The notes under the pieces are model-generated. The model was not told where the DNA came from. It made no database searches and worked only from the letters and a program-made list of their open reading frames with translations. A program made the translations under genes and the position numbers. From NCBI GenBank assembly GCA_001599755.1, contig BCHX01000001.1, positions 2,232,001 through 2,296,000 of the forward strand: 64,000 bases of DNA, written 5' to 3'. Positions 24,535 through 35,914 of this stretch are shown piece after piece. Within the stretch, counting starts at the first letter, position 1, and each line of letters begins with the position of its first letter. Source of the DNA: Gliomastix tumulicola (Eukaryota > Ascomycota > Sordariomycetes > Hypocreales > Bionectriaceae).

Positions 24535-27267
24535 TCAGGTGTAGACACTCTCGGTCCACGAGTTGACCTGTATTCCCCACTCGGCCATCTCGGCGTCTCT
24601 CAAGAAGTCAAGAGAGTGCCAGACCAGATGGCCCTCGATCTGCGACAGTTTGTGTCGAATGTCGTCTGGTGGGAGGAACTGATCAAAGACATGGCCGGCC
24701 TTGACACCGCGAGGCGGCAGGTATCGGTCGTAGTCCTCAAAGGTTTTGACTAAAGTCGAGGTCAGCACTGATGGAAACATACACATGTCAGAGGAAAGGG
24801 CTTACTGTGGTCATCGGGGTCGGCATGGAACAGGTGACGGAATAACATCGTGTTCGTGTCGGCCTGCTTCGTCCACTTCTCCCACAGCTCATCGCTCAAC
24901 GGATCCTCCACAAACTTCCAGCTCTCCACGTCATCGTAAATTTTGTTCTCTGGGTTCACGGTGGGAGGTAGGGAGTTGATGTCGTTGTCGGCGTTGAGCG
25001 GCTGAGGGGGGAGCATGCCCATGTGCTCTCGCCAGAGGTAGCGCCGCAATGTCGTCGCATGATAGCCTGCCTCGAATGGCTGGCCGTTCATGGTGCTCTG
25101 GATCTTCCTGGTGTCTTCCATGACAATGCTCAACTCGCTGTCGTGCGATCCCATCTGACTTCGGTCGTTGAGGTTGCTGGAGCCGCAGACGGCGATACGG
25201 TCGTCAACAATGAGGAGCTTCGAGTGGATGTAGAGCTCCTCTTGGATCCAATTCTGAACCTCGCTCTCCATGTCCTTCTCATCCCACTTCTCCTCGAGAA
25301 TCGAGCCCTGACCGCCCATAGCGTGGTACGCGACCGAGGTAGAAGTCACCACTTCCTCTTCAGGCCTGGCCTTCTCGAACTCCTCCTTGGCCTTGATCGC
25401 CTCCTGAACTTCCTTGTCGGCTCCGTTGACCTTCTGCTGCTTCAAGGTTCCCATGTGCTCATCCCGCTCATGATGCTTCGGGTCGAGCGTTCCATGGATG
25501 CCAGCAGCCATCAGCTCCTCCGCCTCGGCTCGCTGCACATCTCTGTACTTGATACCCGTCTTCTCCTCCGTCTTCTTCATGCCCGGGGTCTTGTTCAGAC
25601 GGTCGTACGATCGGAGATTAAAGAAAAAGATGTACTTCCTAGGGTCGACTTCCTGAGCCTTGACCTGCTCGAAGATAGAGTGTTCGCCACGGCAGATGGA
25701 CTTGTATTGATAGTCCATGATAGCTCTCGTGCCTGCAGCAGCGTCATCTCGCAAGTCACCAGCGAATCCTGGGATGGCCGGGATGAGAATGATGACGCGG
25801 AATTTGCGATTCTCCTTCGCAGCGCGCACTACCGCATCGACGATGGCCTTGCCGATGGTGTTATGGACGGGGTTCTGCTGGTCGCCAGTCGCTGTGATAA
25901 AGAACTGGTTCTCAATGTAGACGAAATGCTCAGCCTTGCGGATGATCTCGGAATAGGCATTCTGGATGGAGTGGTCGGTCAAGATGCCACTCGACCAGTC
26001 GGCACTGGATCGTACGACTTGCGCGCGAATGGTACCCCTATTGTCGAGGTTCTTGGTGCTGAGGGGAGTGAGAGGGTGCTTCAGGTACTCCCCCACGGGG
26101 TGCTTTGGTCGCTGAACGCCAACCAGATCCTCGTCCTTGCCTTCACGGCCTTCGAGCATGATCCAGTCGTAGCGCTCATCCCGCTTGTACTTGTCACGCT
26201 TGGTGAAGTTCCAGCGCAGGACGAAGTGCTCAGCGATGTCGTAGACGGCAGGCCCGATGACGGCCATGGCGACATCATGCCAGGGCATGCGACCATAGTC
26301 TGCCTTGCTCAGTTCATTCTGCTGCCAATCTTCCACCTTCTTAAAGTCCATGACTCGGTTGTTGTTGAAATCCTGGCCAGGCCAGATCTCCTCACTCACT
26401 CCTTCAGGGTGAACGTCGGAGAGGGGATGATGATTGGCATCCCACCGGCCAAAGCACAGATCCAGACCTCCAATGAAGGCCATGGCATAGTCGATGACAA
26501 TGAATTTCTCATGGTGAGCCCAGTACATGGTCATGTCTGCAGCATTCTCAAGGGGATTGTGGTCCGGATGCCGCATGACCCTGATGTTGCCATGACCTGG
26601 TGTTCCCTCGGGGCAGAGAGCCGAGAGAGCATGCTTCGTATGGGCCGAATTGCAGGTCAACGCCGCCTCTACCTCCTTGTACACGACAACGTAGATCTTG
26701 ACACCCTCCTCAGCCTTCCTCTTGAGCAGGTAATCAAGCCTGTACTCCTGGTTGTGGTAGGGAGGTCGTCGAAGGAAGAGCTCGGGAGACAGCCACCAGT
26801 CGGCGATGTAGATGGACTCCTTGGCTTGCTCCAGAGCGACAGATACGGCCCAGAAGTAGTCACGTCCATCGACGTACCACTTGATGAGGTTTCCCTCACG
26901 CTCCGGGAAGTAGGACTCATAGCGATGAGACTGGCAGATCTCGGTTCTCTTGTCGTCGCAACGCTGCTCGTGCTCTTCATCGTGGCGATGGTTCGAGTTG
27001 AACTGCGAGTTTCCTCGTGATTAGCCACAAGTCCCTGAGCCAGACGACTAGGAGATCTTACCAGGTTCGCGAATTTGCCTATCTGGTGTCTTGAATTGGA
27101 TCCAGTGTAAGCCAATTGCGCCGTTTAAGAGCAGAATGCATGACGCACTTTTTATGGATGAGAGAAACCTTAGCATCATGAAGCTTGGTGTCGTGAAGCT
27201 TCTCCCGCAGGTCATCCACCAAGCCAGAGAGGCGGTGCTGCTCGCCGTCCTGGTTCGATTGAGTCAT
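24535..27267 (-). CDS. phospholipase D (PLD1 family)
   Basis: Four exons: 27267-27149, 27089-27062, 27002-24806 and 24749-24535, giving 852 aa. The 28-nt second exon is fixed by phase: it gives KHQIGKFANL, then FNSNHRHDEEHEQR. Two HxKxxxxD catalytic motifs are complete: HEKFIVID near residue 213 and HSKLLIVD near residue 642, each followed by the usual small-residue GG or GSSNLNDRS stretch. The enzyme hydrolyses phosphatidylcholine to phosphatidic acid and choline, and may transphosphatidylate. No PX or PH domain is visible at the N-terminus, so membrane targeting differs from yeast Spo14. The final exon encodes a tail ending in QVNSWTESVYT. It is divergent from the GLTP gene with 1.4 kb between them. 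Confidence 0.92.
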
Positions 27268-28686
27268 CCTGATACTGGCGCTGGTTCTAGCAAGACCAGT
27301 CAGCTACCAGGAAGAATTGGTTGTAGGTATCAGCAATTAGAAGGTTCGTCGGTGGTGTGTAGTTCGAGGTCAAGTTGCCGTAAAGACTGGCTCGAGATGT
27401 ATGTTTGAGAAGTAGGGACTGGGTGCACGGAATCGCAGGTAGGGACAGGATAAAATAAACGCCCCTCAGTCGTATTTGTGAGGACGGGGTCAGAGGAGGG
27501 CACACACGCGCGGGGACCGAGAACAATCGCAGAGTAGTAGTGAAGGGCAGTAGCCAAAGAAGGTCTGGAGCGGGCACACGAGAGGAGTTTAATACTAGTT
27601 CTCGTTGCAGAGTTTCTGGGACGATGTCATAGGCAGAAGTTTCGAAGCAGCCCCAGTCCTCATGCGGAAACATGCATGGGCTGTGGCACGAACCACACAC
27701 ACTGTCACAGTCCCGGGTCTTGGTTCTTCTTTTCCAGCTCTGGGGGATCAGGGATGACCGGTATGCTCTTGCCTACGAGGCAGCGAGAGCGGGGGAAAGG
27801 CCTGGACTAGCGAACGCATCCCGCGTGCCAATGCTGTCCTTGATTCGTCTGTGATGCGGCTCCTGCAAGCCAACGGGCTTCGTGGAGTGTAGTCCGTTGC
27901 CAATTGGTGGACAGGACGGAGGACCGAGCGCTGAACAAGGCAAGACGTCGGCTGACGACAGCATTAGCGCAGCCGTAAATGCCGTTAGCCTTGAGCTGAG
28001 ATGCGAAATCCTGTTCTGTGATTCAGTGTTGAATGGAAGTGAGGCTCATGACGTCAGTTGATGCTTCGTGTTGAATGGTAACGATCGGAATCGATAACGA
28101 TAACAATAGCGGGTTGATAAGAGAGCCGAGACCCACCCGGAGCTTGATAGCAGCCGGCCGTATGGTGGAATAAATATTTAAGCCATAGGCCCATATAGTT
28201 TGGGTGTGTGCGTGACTCAAATCTTTCTTCAACTGCCTGCTAGCGCTGGGCGATTCGATCAGTGTTCGTCATTAGAGTGCACGCACTGTGAGTTTGCCAC
28301 GATTTGTCGAGGTGATAGCACCCCTTTCCGATATCTGGCCAGAATCTTGAGGTTCAAAGCATAACACACTTCATGCTAAGCTTAGCAGAAGATTCAGGGA
28401 TGCATTTGATCTATATTTAGTGATGTATCACTTGTCCTACTCGTGATTTTGAATGATGGGTGTTGATGCGCCGCACCTGCCATAAACCCATGGAAGTCCA
28501 ATTCGCACTGTCAAAAGNCCCCTCATCGNCCTCAAACGTCAATGGNCCCCTTAACACGNCCCCGCCACGAGCTGGAACTTGGCTTGACCGCCCATCCTCG
28601 ATCACGACGTGTCCCATCTCCTCGCCCCCTTTTCCCATCAGCAACCTCTCCTCCAATCCTCAACCGACAGAACAGCATCGCCCAGC
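27268..28686. promoter_or_regulatory. divergent intergenic region, PLD and GLTP
   Basis: 1.4 kb between the divergent PLD and GLTP start codons; it should contain both promoters and leaders. Four ambiguous N bases (28518, 28529, 28546, 28559) fall 130-170 bp upstream of the GLTP start, so this promoter stretch is not fully resolved. No gene is seen. Confidence 0.5.
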
Positions 28687-29629
28687 ATGTCTGCCCCAGT
28701 CATCCCCCCCGGCGGCACCATTGTCGACACCTTCAGAAAGTCCTTTGCCGATGTCCCCATCGACGCCGAGAAGGACAATGCCATCGCCACGACCGAGTTC
28801 CTCGACGCCGCCGAGTCTCTGGTCACCATCTTCGGTGTGTGAGCCTGCTTTGTGGACAGATTTGGACACATCATACTCGTCTTCCCGTGGCTGGGGAGCC
28901 TGCCTGGAGTCATCATACTCAGGAACATGTGGCTAACAGCTGGGTCTGTCTAGATGTCCTTGGCTCCGTTGCCTTCTCCCCCGTGAAGAACGACATGCTG
29001 GGCAACATCAAGGTGCGCCATCCGTTCGAGTTCGAGGAAAACACTTTGGGCCGGGGGGGCAAAGATCTGACTTGTCCATGTGTGTAGAAACTCCGCACCC
29101 GCCAGCTCGCCGCCCCTGCCGAGTCCCAGACCGTCCAGGAGCTCGTCAAGAATGAGATTGCTAGCAAGTCGCACACTGCTGCCGAGGGTCTCCTCTGGCT
29201 CGTCCGGTAAGTTCCTCGATGTTCTGCTCCGGGTCTCCACAGACCCTTAGGAGCAGCAGCAGCACCACCACCACCACAACACCCGGACCCCCCAGTCCCG
29301 AGATCCGGAACGATGCTAAATCTCCTACGTACAGAGGCCTCGAGTTCACCTGCCTCGGCCTCAGCTCCAATGTCGCCAAGGACTCCGAGGAGCTGGCCGA
29401 CTCGTTCCGCGCCGCCTACGGCAGCACCCTGAAGCCCCACCACAGCTTCGTCGTCAAGCCCATCTTCAGCGCCGCCATGAGCGCCTGCCCGTACCGCAAG
29501 GATTTCTACAGCAAGCTCGGCGGCGACCCCGCCAAGGTGTCCTCGGAGCTGCGTGTCTACCTGCAGGGTCTGGACAAGGTCGTCGGCATCCTGAAGGGTT
29601 TCGTCACGAGCAAGGATGCCAAGTGGTGA
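28687..29629 (+). CDS. het-C: glycolipid transfer protein, HET-C2-like
   Basis: Four exons: 28687-28834, 28954-29012, 29088-29206 and 29335-29629, giving 206 aa, close to the 208 aa I know for Podospora HET-C2. The GLTP fold's ligand residues are all present: D63, N67 and K70 in the helix KNDMLGNIKK, W106 in GLLWLVRGLEF, and H144/H145 in KPHHSFVVKP. The protein moves glycosphingolipids between membranes, without an enzyme reaction, from the cytosolic side. In Podospora, alleles of het-c control heterokaryon incompatibility together with NLR partners HET-D and HET-E. No NLR gene is visible in this window. The first donor is GTGTGT, chosen because it restores the conserved Asp in FDVLGS. Confidence 0.93.
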
Positions 29630-31348
29630 TTCCGGCACTGACATGGAACTGGGATTCGTCCCAGCCGAGGGATATACTCCGAGATTACGAGCCTTTTACA
29701 CAGACGACAGAAACCCGGCTTCTATCACAGATTAGACGTCCCACCGGGCTGTGATGCCCGCCATGGAGGTCTGGATGTCGGCTACGCAGCATGATCAGAC
29801 GACTGGAACGCGGTTTTGCTCGAGGTCCGGCATTTTGATGACAACATACATGAGTCGAATGCGAGAAAATCAGAGAACAGAATATATCACGTTTCATGAT
29901 GCTGGCTTCCCTCTGCCGCAAGAGTGTGCTCTGCCTCCTTGCTGAAAGTCCACTCACCCATGTCTCTCCAACTTACCAGGATACCTACCTCCCCTTCAAC
30001 TCAGGGTCTTACCCTCCACCCGCGAAGGATTCGGAACACAAAGTTAGAATCATCGCGGAATGACTTTAGATCAAACCTTGATGAAGAAACCCGTGATGGA
30101 TGATGATTTTCGAGCCTAGCTGCAGGGTAACTTAGACGCCCGCAACGAAGAAACGGCCACGCGCTAAAAGCGGGGTCCCACCCACACCCACACCCGGACT
30201 ACCCTGTATCGAACACCGTTTGATTTTTCCCATTCCAATCGAGTTCTTTTCTTCACTGACCGCCCGTTCGTCCTGCAGTATTCCTGCGCATGCATCAATA
30301 TTTTAATTTATGCATGCTGCAACTTATACGATGTCTCATGACCCACGGCGGCGCCAATCATGAGCTGTACAATGCGAGAAAAAAAAAAAGGACCGACAGG
30401 CAGGCTGAAATTGAGTTTACTAATGCTGTGTCAGAGCGCTTGTGAGATGACTAAACCCGAGTTGAGTCTGTTCCCGCAGCGAGGCGCCCCAGGACCGGGA
30501 TTGAGCAAGGGGGGTGGGATGGGGAGGGTGGGAAGTCACTCCGATATCGTGGGTAAGAAGGCGAGACACGAGGTGAAAGTACCGGTACATGCGGGAGAAG
30601 TACTGGGCCAGAACTCAACAAGCCACCGACGCGGGGAGTGGGCAGGGAGAAGAGGAGAAAAAAAAGTCGATAAAGACAAGAAACACGAGCTTAGGGCGCC
30701 CCCAAATGCCGGTCTGCGTCAGGGCGGCGGAAGTCCCGGAGATGCGCTGTCGGTCGTCAAGGCAAAACGTTACCATGCATACCACACACACACTGTATTA
30801 GAGACAACTTGTTTTCCTGTATGGAAGGACCCTGGCGAATCGGATAAGTTCCGTATCTCAGCCTAGGCAGCGCCCCTTGGCAGACGACAACGCAGAGAGA
30901 TCCTAGAACTCCCTCGGAGACGCTCGTTAAGTGGTGACGTGTGTGAGGCAACGATGAGCAAAGAAGCGAAAAAAAGAGTCATCAGACCAAATGGCATCAG
31001 TAGTATTCTTGTGTAGGTAGGTAGTATCAAGAATCCCTCTGGGAAAAAAACTATCGATTCTAGACGCGCTGGCATTGCAATCGTAAAAGGTTCTTTTGTG
31101 TCGGCCCCCAAGTGTCTCCAGTGACTCTAACAGAACAAACAGGAAGAGGCTCGGAACGCTCCACTGCCAACCCGACTCCTATTGCGACAAGTGTAGAAAG
31201 CATGCTGTGAATGGTCGAGAGGATAAGAAATGTCAGGAACGCCAGGCTGGACCCCATCTCGGAAAAGACTGGCATTATGTACGCAGACTGGCCAGCCGAC
31301 AGGACTGCGTAGAGGAGAAAATAATTAAACAGACAACAAGACCCAGGT
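29630..31348. other. convergent intergenic region, GLTP and hydrolase
   Basis: 1.7 kb between two convergent genes. It should hold both 3' UTRs. The frames here are short and low-complexity; I see no gene and no clear repeat. Confidence 0.5.
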
Positions 31349-32488
31349 CTATAGCGAGGACAGTGCTCTGAGCGACGCAAACACTGGTCGCTTGAGCTTC
31401 GGTCTCTTCCCGCGTAGGGACGTGAGAGAGTCCTTGTCGGTATCCGCATTCGTGCCTAGCCAGTTGGCGATGCTTGTGGTGGCCTCACCGTACTCAACGT
31501 AGACACTGTCTTTTGGCATCAGGGGTGGGGGGTTGTCCCAGCCATGCCTCTCCCCCTCCACAATCCGATGCGTTACTTGCAGCTTGTGCGACTGCAGCCT
31601 ATTGACAAACTGCAAACCCTCTGCGAGCAGCATATCGTACTCGCATAGGGTTATGTGAATTGGCGGCAACTGAAGTAGCAGGTCGTCGGGCATCAGGCCA
31701 GGGGACAGTCTCGGGTCGTTGCGCTCTTCTCTCGGTATCGCGGGGAAGACGTAGGAGGCGTCGATGAGGTCGGTTAGGCCCTTCGATAGCGTAAGATCCG
31801 GCCGGGCGCAGGTCAGTCGCTTGTCTGGCCGGGAGACGGTCCAGTCAAGGACTGGGTAGAACACCACGATCCCGGCGATCTTTGGGATATTGAAGGGCAG
31901 CTTGTATCCGAATCGTTCGGGAGCGGTGAGGGCAATCCACGCCGACAAAGTATTTGTGGCGCCAGCCGAGAACCCGGAAAGAATGACCCTGGCGGGATCT
32001 ATACCGAACTCGGCGGCGCGTCGGACGATCTGGCACACAGCGTCGGTGCAGTCCTCGAGCGGTGTCGGATATGGATAGTTGGGTGCAAGACGATAGTTGA
32101 CGGTGAAGACGACGGCGTCGAGGGAAGCCATGACCGCGCCCGCCCAACGTGCATTATCAGTTCCCTGACCGAGAATCCATCCTCCGCCATGGAACGCGAC
32201 GAGGGCAGGGCGCCCACCCATAGAAGGCGCCGGCGGAATCCATACCTCGACCTTGATCTTCTTGGGGCCCTTCTCTTCAGCGAGAGTCGAGTCGAGGAAG
32301 ATCTCCCTGGTGGGCAGCGGGGCTGGGGGCTCCGTCCTGTTGGCTAAGCTGAAGCCGACGCTGGCAGCATAGCGAATGATGTTGGCGCGGGCGTTGAGGT
32401 ACCATCGCGAGCTTGACTCGAGGGGATTGACATATCCTTCGGGCTCCGGCGTCGTCGGGTTGCTGGTGCTGGGCTCGATGAGCTCCAT
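31349..32488 (-). CDS. alpha/beta hydrolase (HSL/fold-3 family), candidate Erg-Asp hydrolase
   Basis: Single exon of 379 aa. The oxyanion-hole motif HGGGW begins at His100 and the nucleophile elbow is GFSAGA with Ser174, so this belongs to the hormone-sensitive-lipase/carboxylesterase group. NYRLAP follows at residues 131-136, and an Asp in CEYD and the late His in RHGWD complete a triad. There is no signal peptide or membrane helix, so it is probably cytosolic. It is the nearest intact gene to the ErdS-type fusion, divergent with 3.4 kb between starts. ErdH, which removes aspartate from ergosteryl-aspartate, is known as a hydrolase partner of ErdS. This gene fits that role by context, but many fold-3 esterases look alike. 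Confidence 0.88.
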   Translation of the reverse strand: MELIEPSTSNPTTPEPEGYVNPLESSSRWYLNARANIIRYAASVGFSLANRTEPPAPLPTREIFLDSTLAEEKGPKKIKVEVWIPPAPSMGGRPALVAFHGGGWILGQGTDNARWAGAVMASLDAVVFTVNYRLAPNYPYPTPLEDCTDAVCQIVRRAAEFGIDPARVILSGFSAGATNTLSAWIALTAPERFGYKLPFNIPKIAGIVVFYPVLDWTVSRPDKRLTCARPDLTLSKGLTDLIDASYVFPAIPREERNDPRLSPGLMPDDLLLQLPPIHITLCEYDMLLAEGLQFVNRLQSHKLQVTHRIVEGERHGWDNPPPLMPKDSVYVEYGEATTSIANWLGTNADTDKDSLTSLRGKRPKLKRPVFASLRALSSL

Positions 32489-33410
32489 GTGGCAAAGGCC
32501 GGCTTAAGTCAGCCGCGGGGGTCTCGTGACCAGCCCAGCGATTGATGCTAAAGAACGAAGCTTAAACTGCGAGCTGGTCGAGGGCCCGGCGGAAGGAAGA
32601 ATAAAAGAAGGGCGGGAACGAAGGTTCGGGGTGAGAAACTCAACGCCGGTTCCTGAATGGCGATGAGGGTGAGCAGGTGGTACAGGCAGCAGAGAGGTGT
32701 ATAGTAGGTAATTGAGGGTGTGAGGGGTTCCTAAGTTGGGTAGACCCCAAGATAAGATAGCCTTGCAAGGTACCTACCTCAGTTCTAGAAGCAGCAGGCC
32801 CCAGACGGTGGTATTATGGATGGATGTCGCGTGGGCAGAGTCAGGCCTCCCACACTCCGTCTTCGTAAGTGCAACGCTGCAAGCTGCCAAGTTAGTGCGC
32901 AGGCGCGAGTAGGGCTGGGCGGGTTTGGGGTGGCGGAATGATCAGTAAGGGGTTGGTTATGTGTTGCCCGGAATCTTGGCTGCATGGCCCAGGACAAGGA
33001 CAGGATGCGCTACTCTCGCCAATGTACTCCGATACATGGAGTAATGCGGAGCGAGACGAATGACGGAGAGTCGATTGGCGTGCCGGGCGATTTGCAGAAC
33101 CAACGGGTGCATGGCTGGCGATGTGAAGTTGGGGGGAAAGAGAGAAGGGGAGGGTAGTTGGTACTAGTACTGTGTTGGTCCCCTGTTGAGCGGACGCGAG
33201 GCAGTGCCCTTGAGGTAAAAGTGACCAACCGTGGCTGCCTGCATGTGTCGTACAACTGATCCCTTTGCAATTCCAATTACCGCGTTCCACGTCTAGGTCG
33301 ACGGGAATTACCTTACGTGACGTACTAGCCGTGCACTTGGAGGGGATTTCTCAACACCCTCCCCCCCCATTCTCCGGGGTTCTCTCATACTAGCAGCGTG
33401 TTGTCGTGCC
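32489..33410. promoter_or_regulatory. upstream region of the hydrolase
   Basis: About 0.9 kb before the hydrolase ATG. No gene is seen. A C-run near 33360-33368 and short AGGTAC-type words are the only visible structure. Confidence 0.4.
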
Positions 33411-34747
33411 TTAGTCAGTACACAGGAGCCAGGTATTCCATGCAGCGCATGCGTTGTTGAAGAACTTACGACCTACGGTGAGGGGAAGGCCATTAAACTC
33501 GCTCATCAGCAGGGGCAGCCACATGCCGTCCGTCTGGTGGGCTAGGTAGCTGTAGATGCGCATCTCCAGATGGGCTAGCATTCTGCGCCAACTCTGCACC
33601 AGTTCTGCGCCAGCGCAGGCGGTTACGTATGACTCGAGAGAGTTCTGCAGCGACTCAGGAACGCCTGGGTCTTGGACCAGCGATACGGGCAGGTCATCGG
33701 GGTCTAACTAGCTCGTCCAGGGAGTACTAAGTAAGCTATCTGAGATATGACATGATTTCCTGAATCTCGCTTAAGGGCTGGAGAAGGCAAGGAGCCATCT
33801 CGCACCCGATGGTGTGCCACCCTTCATATCGAGCAGGCAACACTTGCATTAGGGCGGATGCTGGCTGCTGACAGAGCAGATAAGGGTCGGTTATCAACTG
33901 CCAATATTGTGCCCCTCGTTTCGGAGTGACCTCATGCCTGTCAGGCCAGTGCGCCGTGTGCGTCACCTGGAAAACAGTGGAAATGCCCATCTCCGACGAG
34001 AACACAATTCCCACTTTTCCCACATCGGATTCTCCAACGGACGACAAGGTCCGAATACTCGCGATTCACGCCACTGCTGAGCCTCGGACGACGGACGTAA
34101 TTTCGATCTGCGCGACTGTTGCATCGTGGACGGCATGTACTTGATCAATCCACACGAAGCCGTGATTGCCCATCATCGCCCGCTGCGCTTTCCAGGGCCG
34201 CGACACGATCACCGATGCTTGTGATCGTGGGCCAAATGTATGACGCAATGAAAAATTGGCGTCCTGGCTCGAGGAGATGCAAAACCTCGCACTTTTGCGC
34301 GCCACGCCGGCCACTCACAAGCTAGCGATGCCGATGTCAGGCCCGGTCCTGCAGGTTCTGCATTGATGCGCAGGCTAAGGTAGGGATCGTTGTTGGTAAT
34401 GGGCGGGAAAACTGGGCAGATCCCAGCCCCTCCTCGACCTGCCAGAGTCGTAGTCTCGTAGACGCAGATGTCTTGGACGGCATTTCGGCTGTCATCGGAC
34501 GGCGCACAGCGAGCAGCGGCGTCGTCGCTCTGCCCTGCCAGCGGGACGGGAGCCTCCAGCGAGCCAGGGGCTTAGGAGTAGACCGCCCGGGCTGGGCGGT
34601 TTCTGACGCGACGTTCGTCGGTGATTGAGGTCTGGCTGGAACGGGTGACGGCTCGGGCTTTGCTTCAGCTAAATCAATGCGAAGCTCCGCCCGCGCTCGT
34701 CGAGCATTATTCAATGTCTTGGAACCGCTGCCACCTTGCCTGACCAT
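33411..34747 (-). pseudogene. possible decayed or mis-assembled gene, unknown function
   Basis: Several consecutive minus-strand blocks look like protein but do not join into one frame. One block (about 34570-34330) reads toward a GTGAGT donor near 34325. A CCAG acceptor near 34263 then opens a block that contains RHTFGPRSQASVIV. That block meets TGA at 34068-34066 and continues in the same frame to 33736 with HEVTPKRGAQYWQLITD. A last block at about 33704-33411 contains MLAHLEMRIYSYLAHQTDG and ends at a stop. I found no valid intron across the TGA or between the last two blocks, which suggests a broken gene. I recognise no family. It could also be a real gene with sequence errors, or chance open frames. 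Confidence 0.3.
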
Positions 34748-35914
34748 GACTTATAATCCCACACTACGCGCACTGCGACTGCTCTATTAGTACCAGCACA
34801 GCGCCTATCCGCACCACACGAACTGCACGTGTCGAGGACGGACGCCCGAGTCATCGTTACCTCAGCGATTCCGTAAGCCGTGCGACCTCACCTTACTCAT
34901 TGCTTCTTGAAACCTGCCGGCGCTTGTCATACCAGGTACACCTGCTAGGTACTCCTGTTACTGCAGTAGTAGCTCGCCCGTCCACCGTGCGTTACCGCAC
35001 GATCCGGCTTCCGCAAGCGTCCCGTCTCTCCCTAACACGCATCACACCACCACGAGGTACTGGGTACGAGGTACTGTACCTGTTGGTCTTTCTCTGCCAC
35101 ACGCCTTGCAGCTGGTGCATGCCCGCTCTCCCGCCCGCCCTCCCCCTCCGCGCTGCGCTTTGCACTTTGCATATCGCTCGCTGCAGCATTCCCGGTCCTG
35201 TCCCTTCATCCTGGTCAGGTCCATCTCGTCGTCTGCCTAACTCGACACCCCAAACCCAAACCGCCGCGGGCAGCCAACCAGCCATCTGTGCATGGAGAAG
35301 CCCCCCTCCGTGGATTATTAAGTAAGTCATGACTGTTCTGTCTTTATTTCTGTCCCTGCATCAGCTGGCCCTTGCTCCCCCTCAAAGTATCTGTACCTAA
35401 AAGAGGTATATCTTCTCTTGCCGAGTGGCCTTAGGTTGACCAGACCTGCATCGTGCGTCCTGGCTGTCCCTCTTATAACCGTCCAGCCCACGCCCGCCCC
35501 CTCCATCCTCCCTGCTTCCCGAACTTGTTCTTTCTTTCATTCACCCTTTCGGCGACTTCTCCTCCTGAGTGTCCCCTTTGCATCGTGGGAGTTTCATCCT
35601 TTCCCATCCCCTCTTCTAGCGGTGCTTCTTGTTGGGAGACGTGAAGGTGCTTGCCGCGACATCGTCGATCGCTCTTGCTCTTTATTTCTCCCTCATCCGA
35701 GCCGAGGGCTCCTTCCCAGATCATTGTGAGTGCTTTCCCTCCTCCCCTCCTTTCCCCCTCGCTCCTTCCCGCCAAAACTGCAGAGTCTCGACAGGCGGGG
35801 AAGGAAGCGACTCTTTGGGAAACTGGCTATTAACAAAGGCGCTTGTGGCAGGCATTTAGTTGATTTGCGACCTTACTCGTACACGCCTGCGTCGTCGATT
35901 TCTAAAAACTCACC
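34748..35914 (+). promoter_or_regulatory. promoter and leader of the ErdS-type gene
   Basis: About 1.2 kb before the fusion gene's ATG. It is pyrimidine-rich from 35400 to 35780, typical of highly expressed fungal genes. A GTGAGT donor at 35726 and a CTGCAG acceptor ending at 35783 could define a 58-bp leader intron. Another GTAAGT is at 35322. Several upstream ATGs lie in the leader unless it is spliced. Confidence 0.45.

Noticed and set aside
25023..27020. 665-codon plus-strand frame opposite the PLD gene
   Set aside because: Same cause: a codon-bias shadow of the PLD exon. It has no recognisable domain, and the sense strand carries both HKD motifs.
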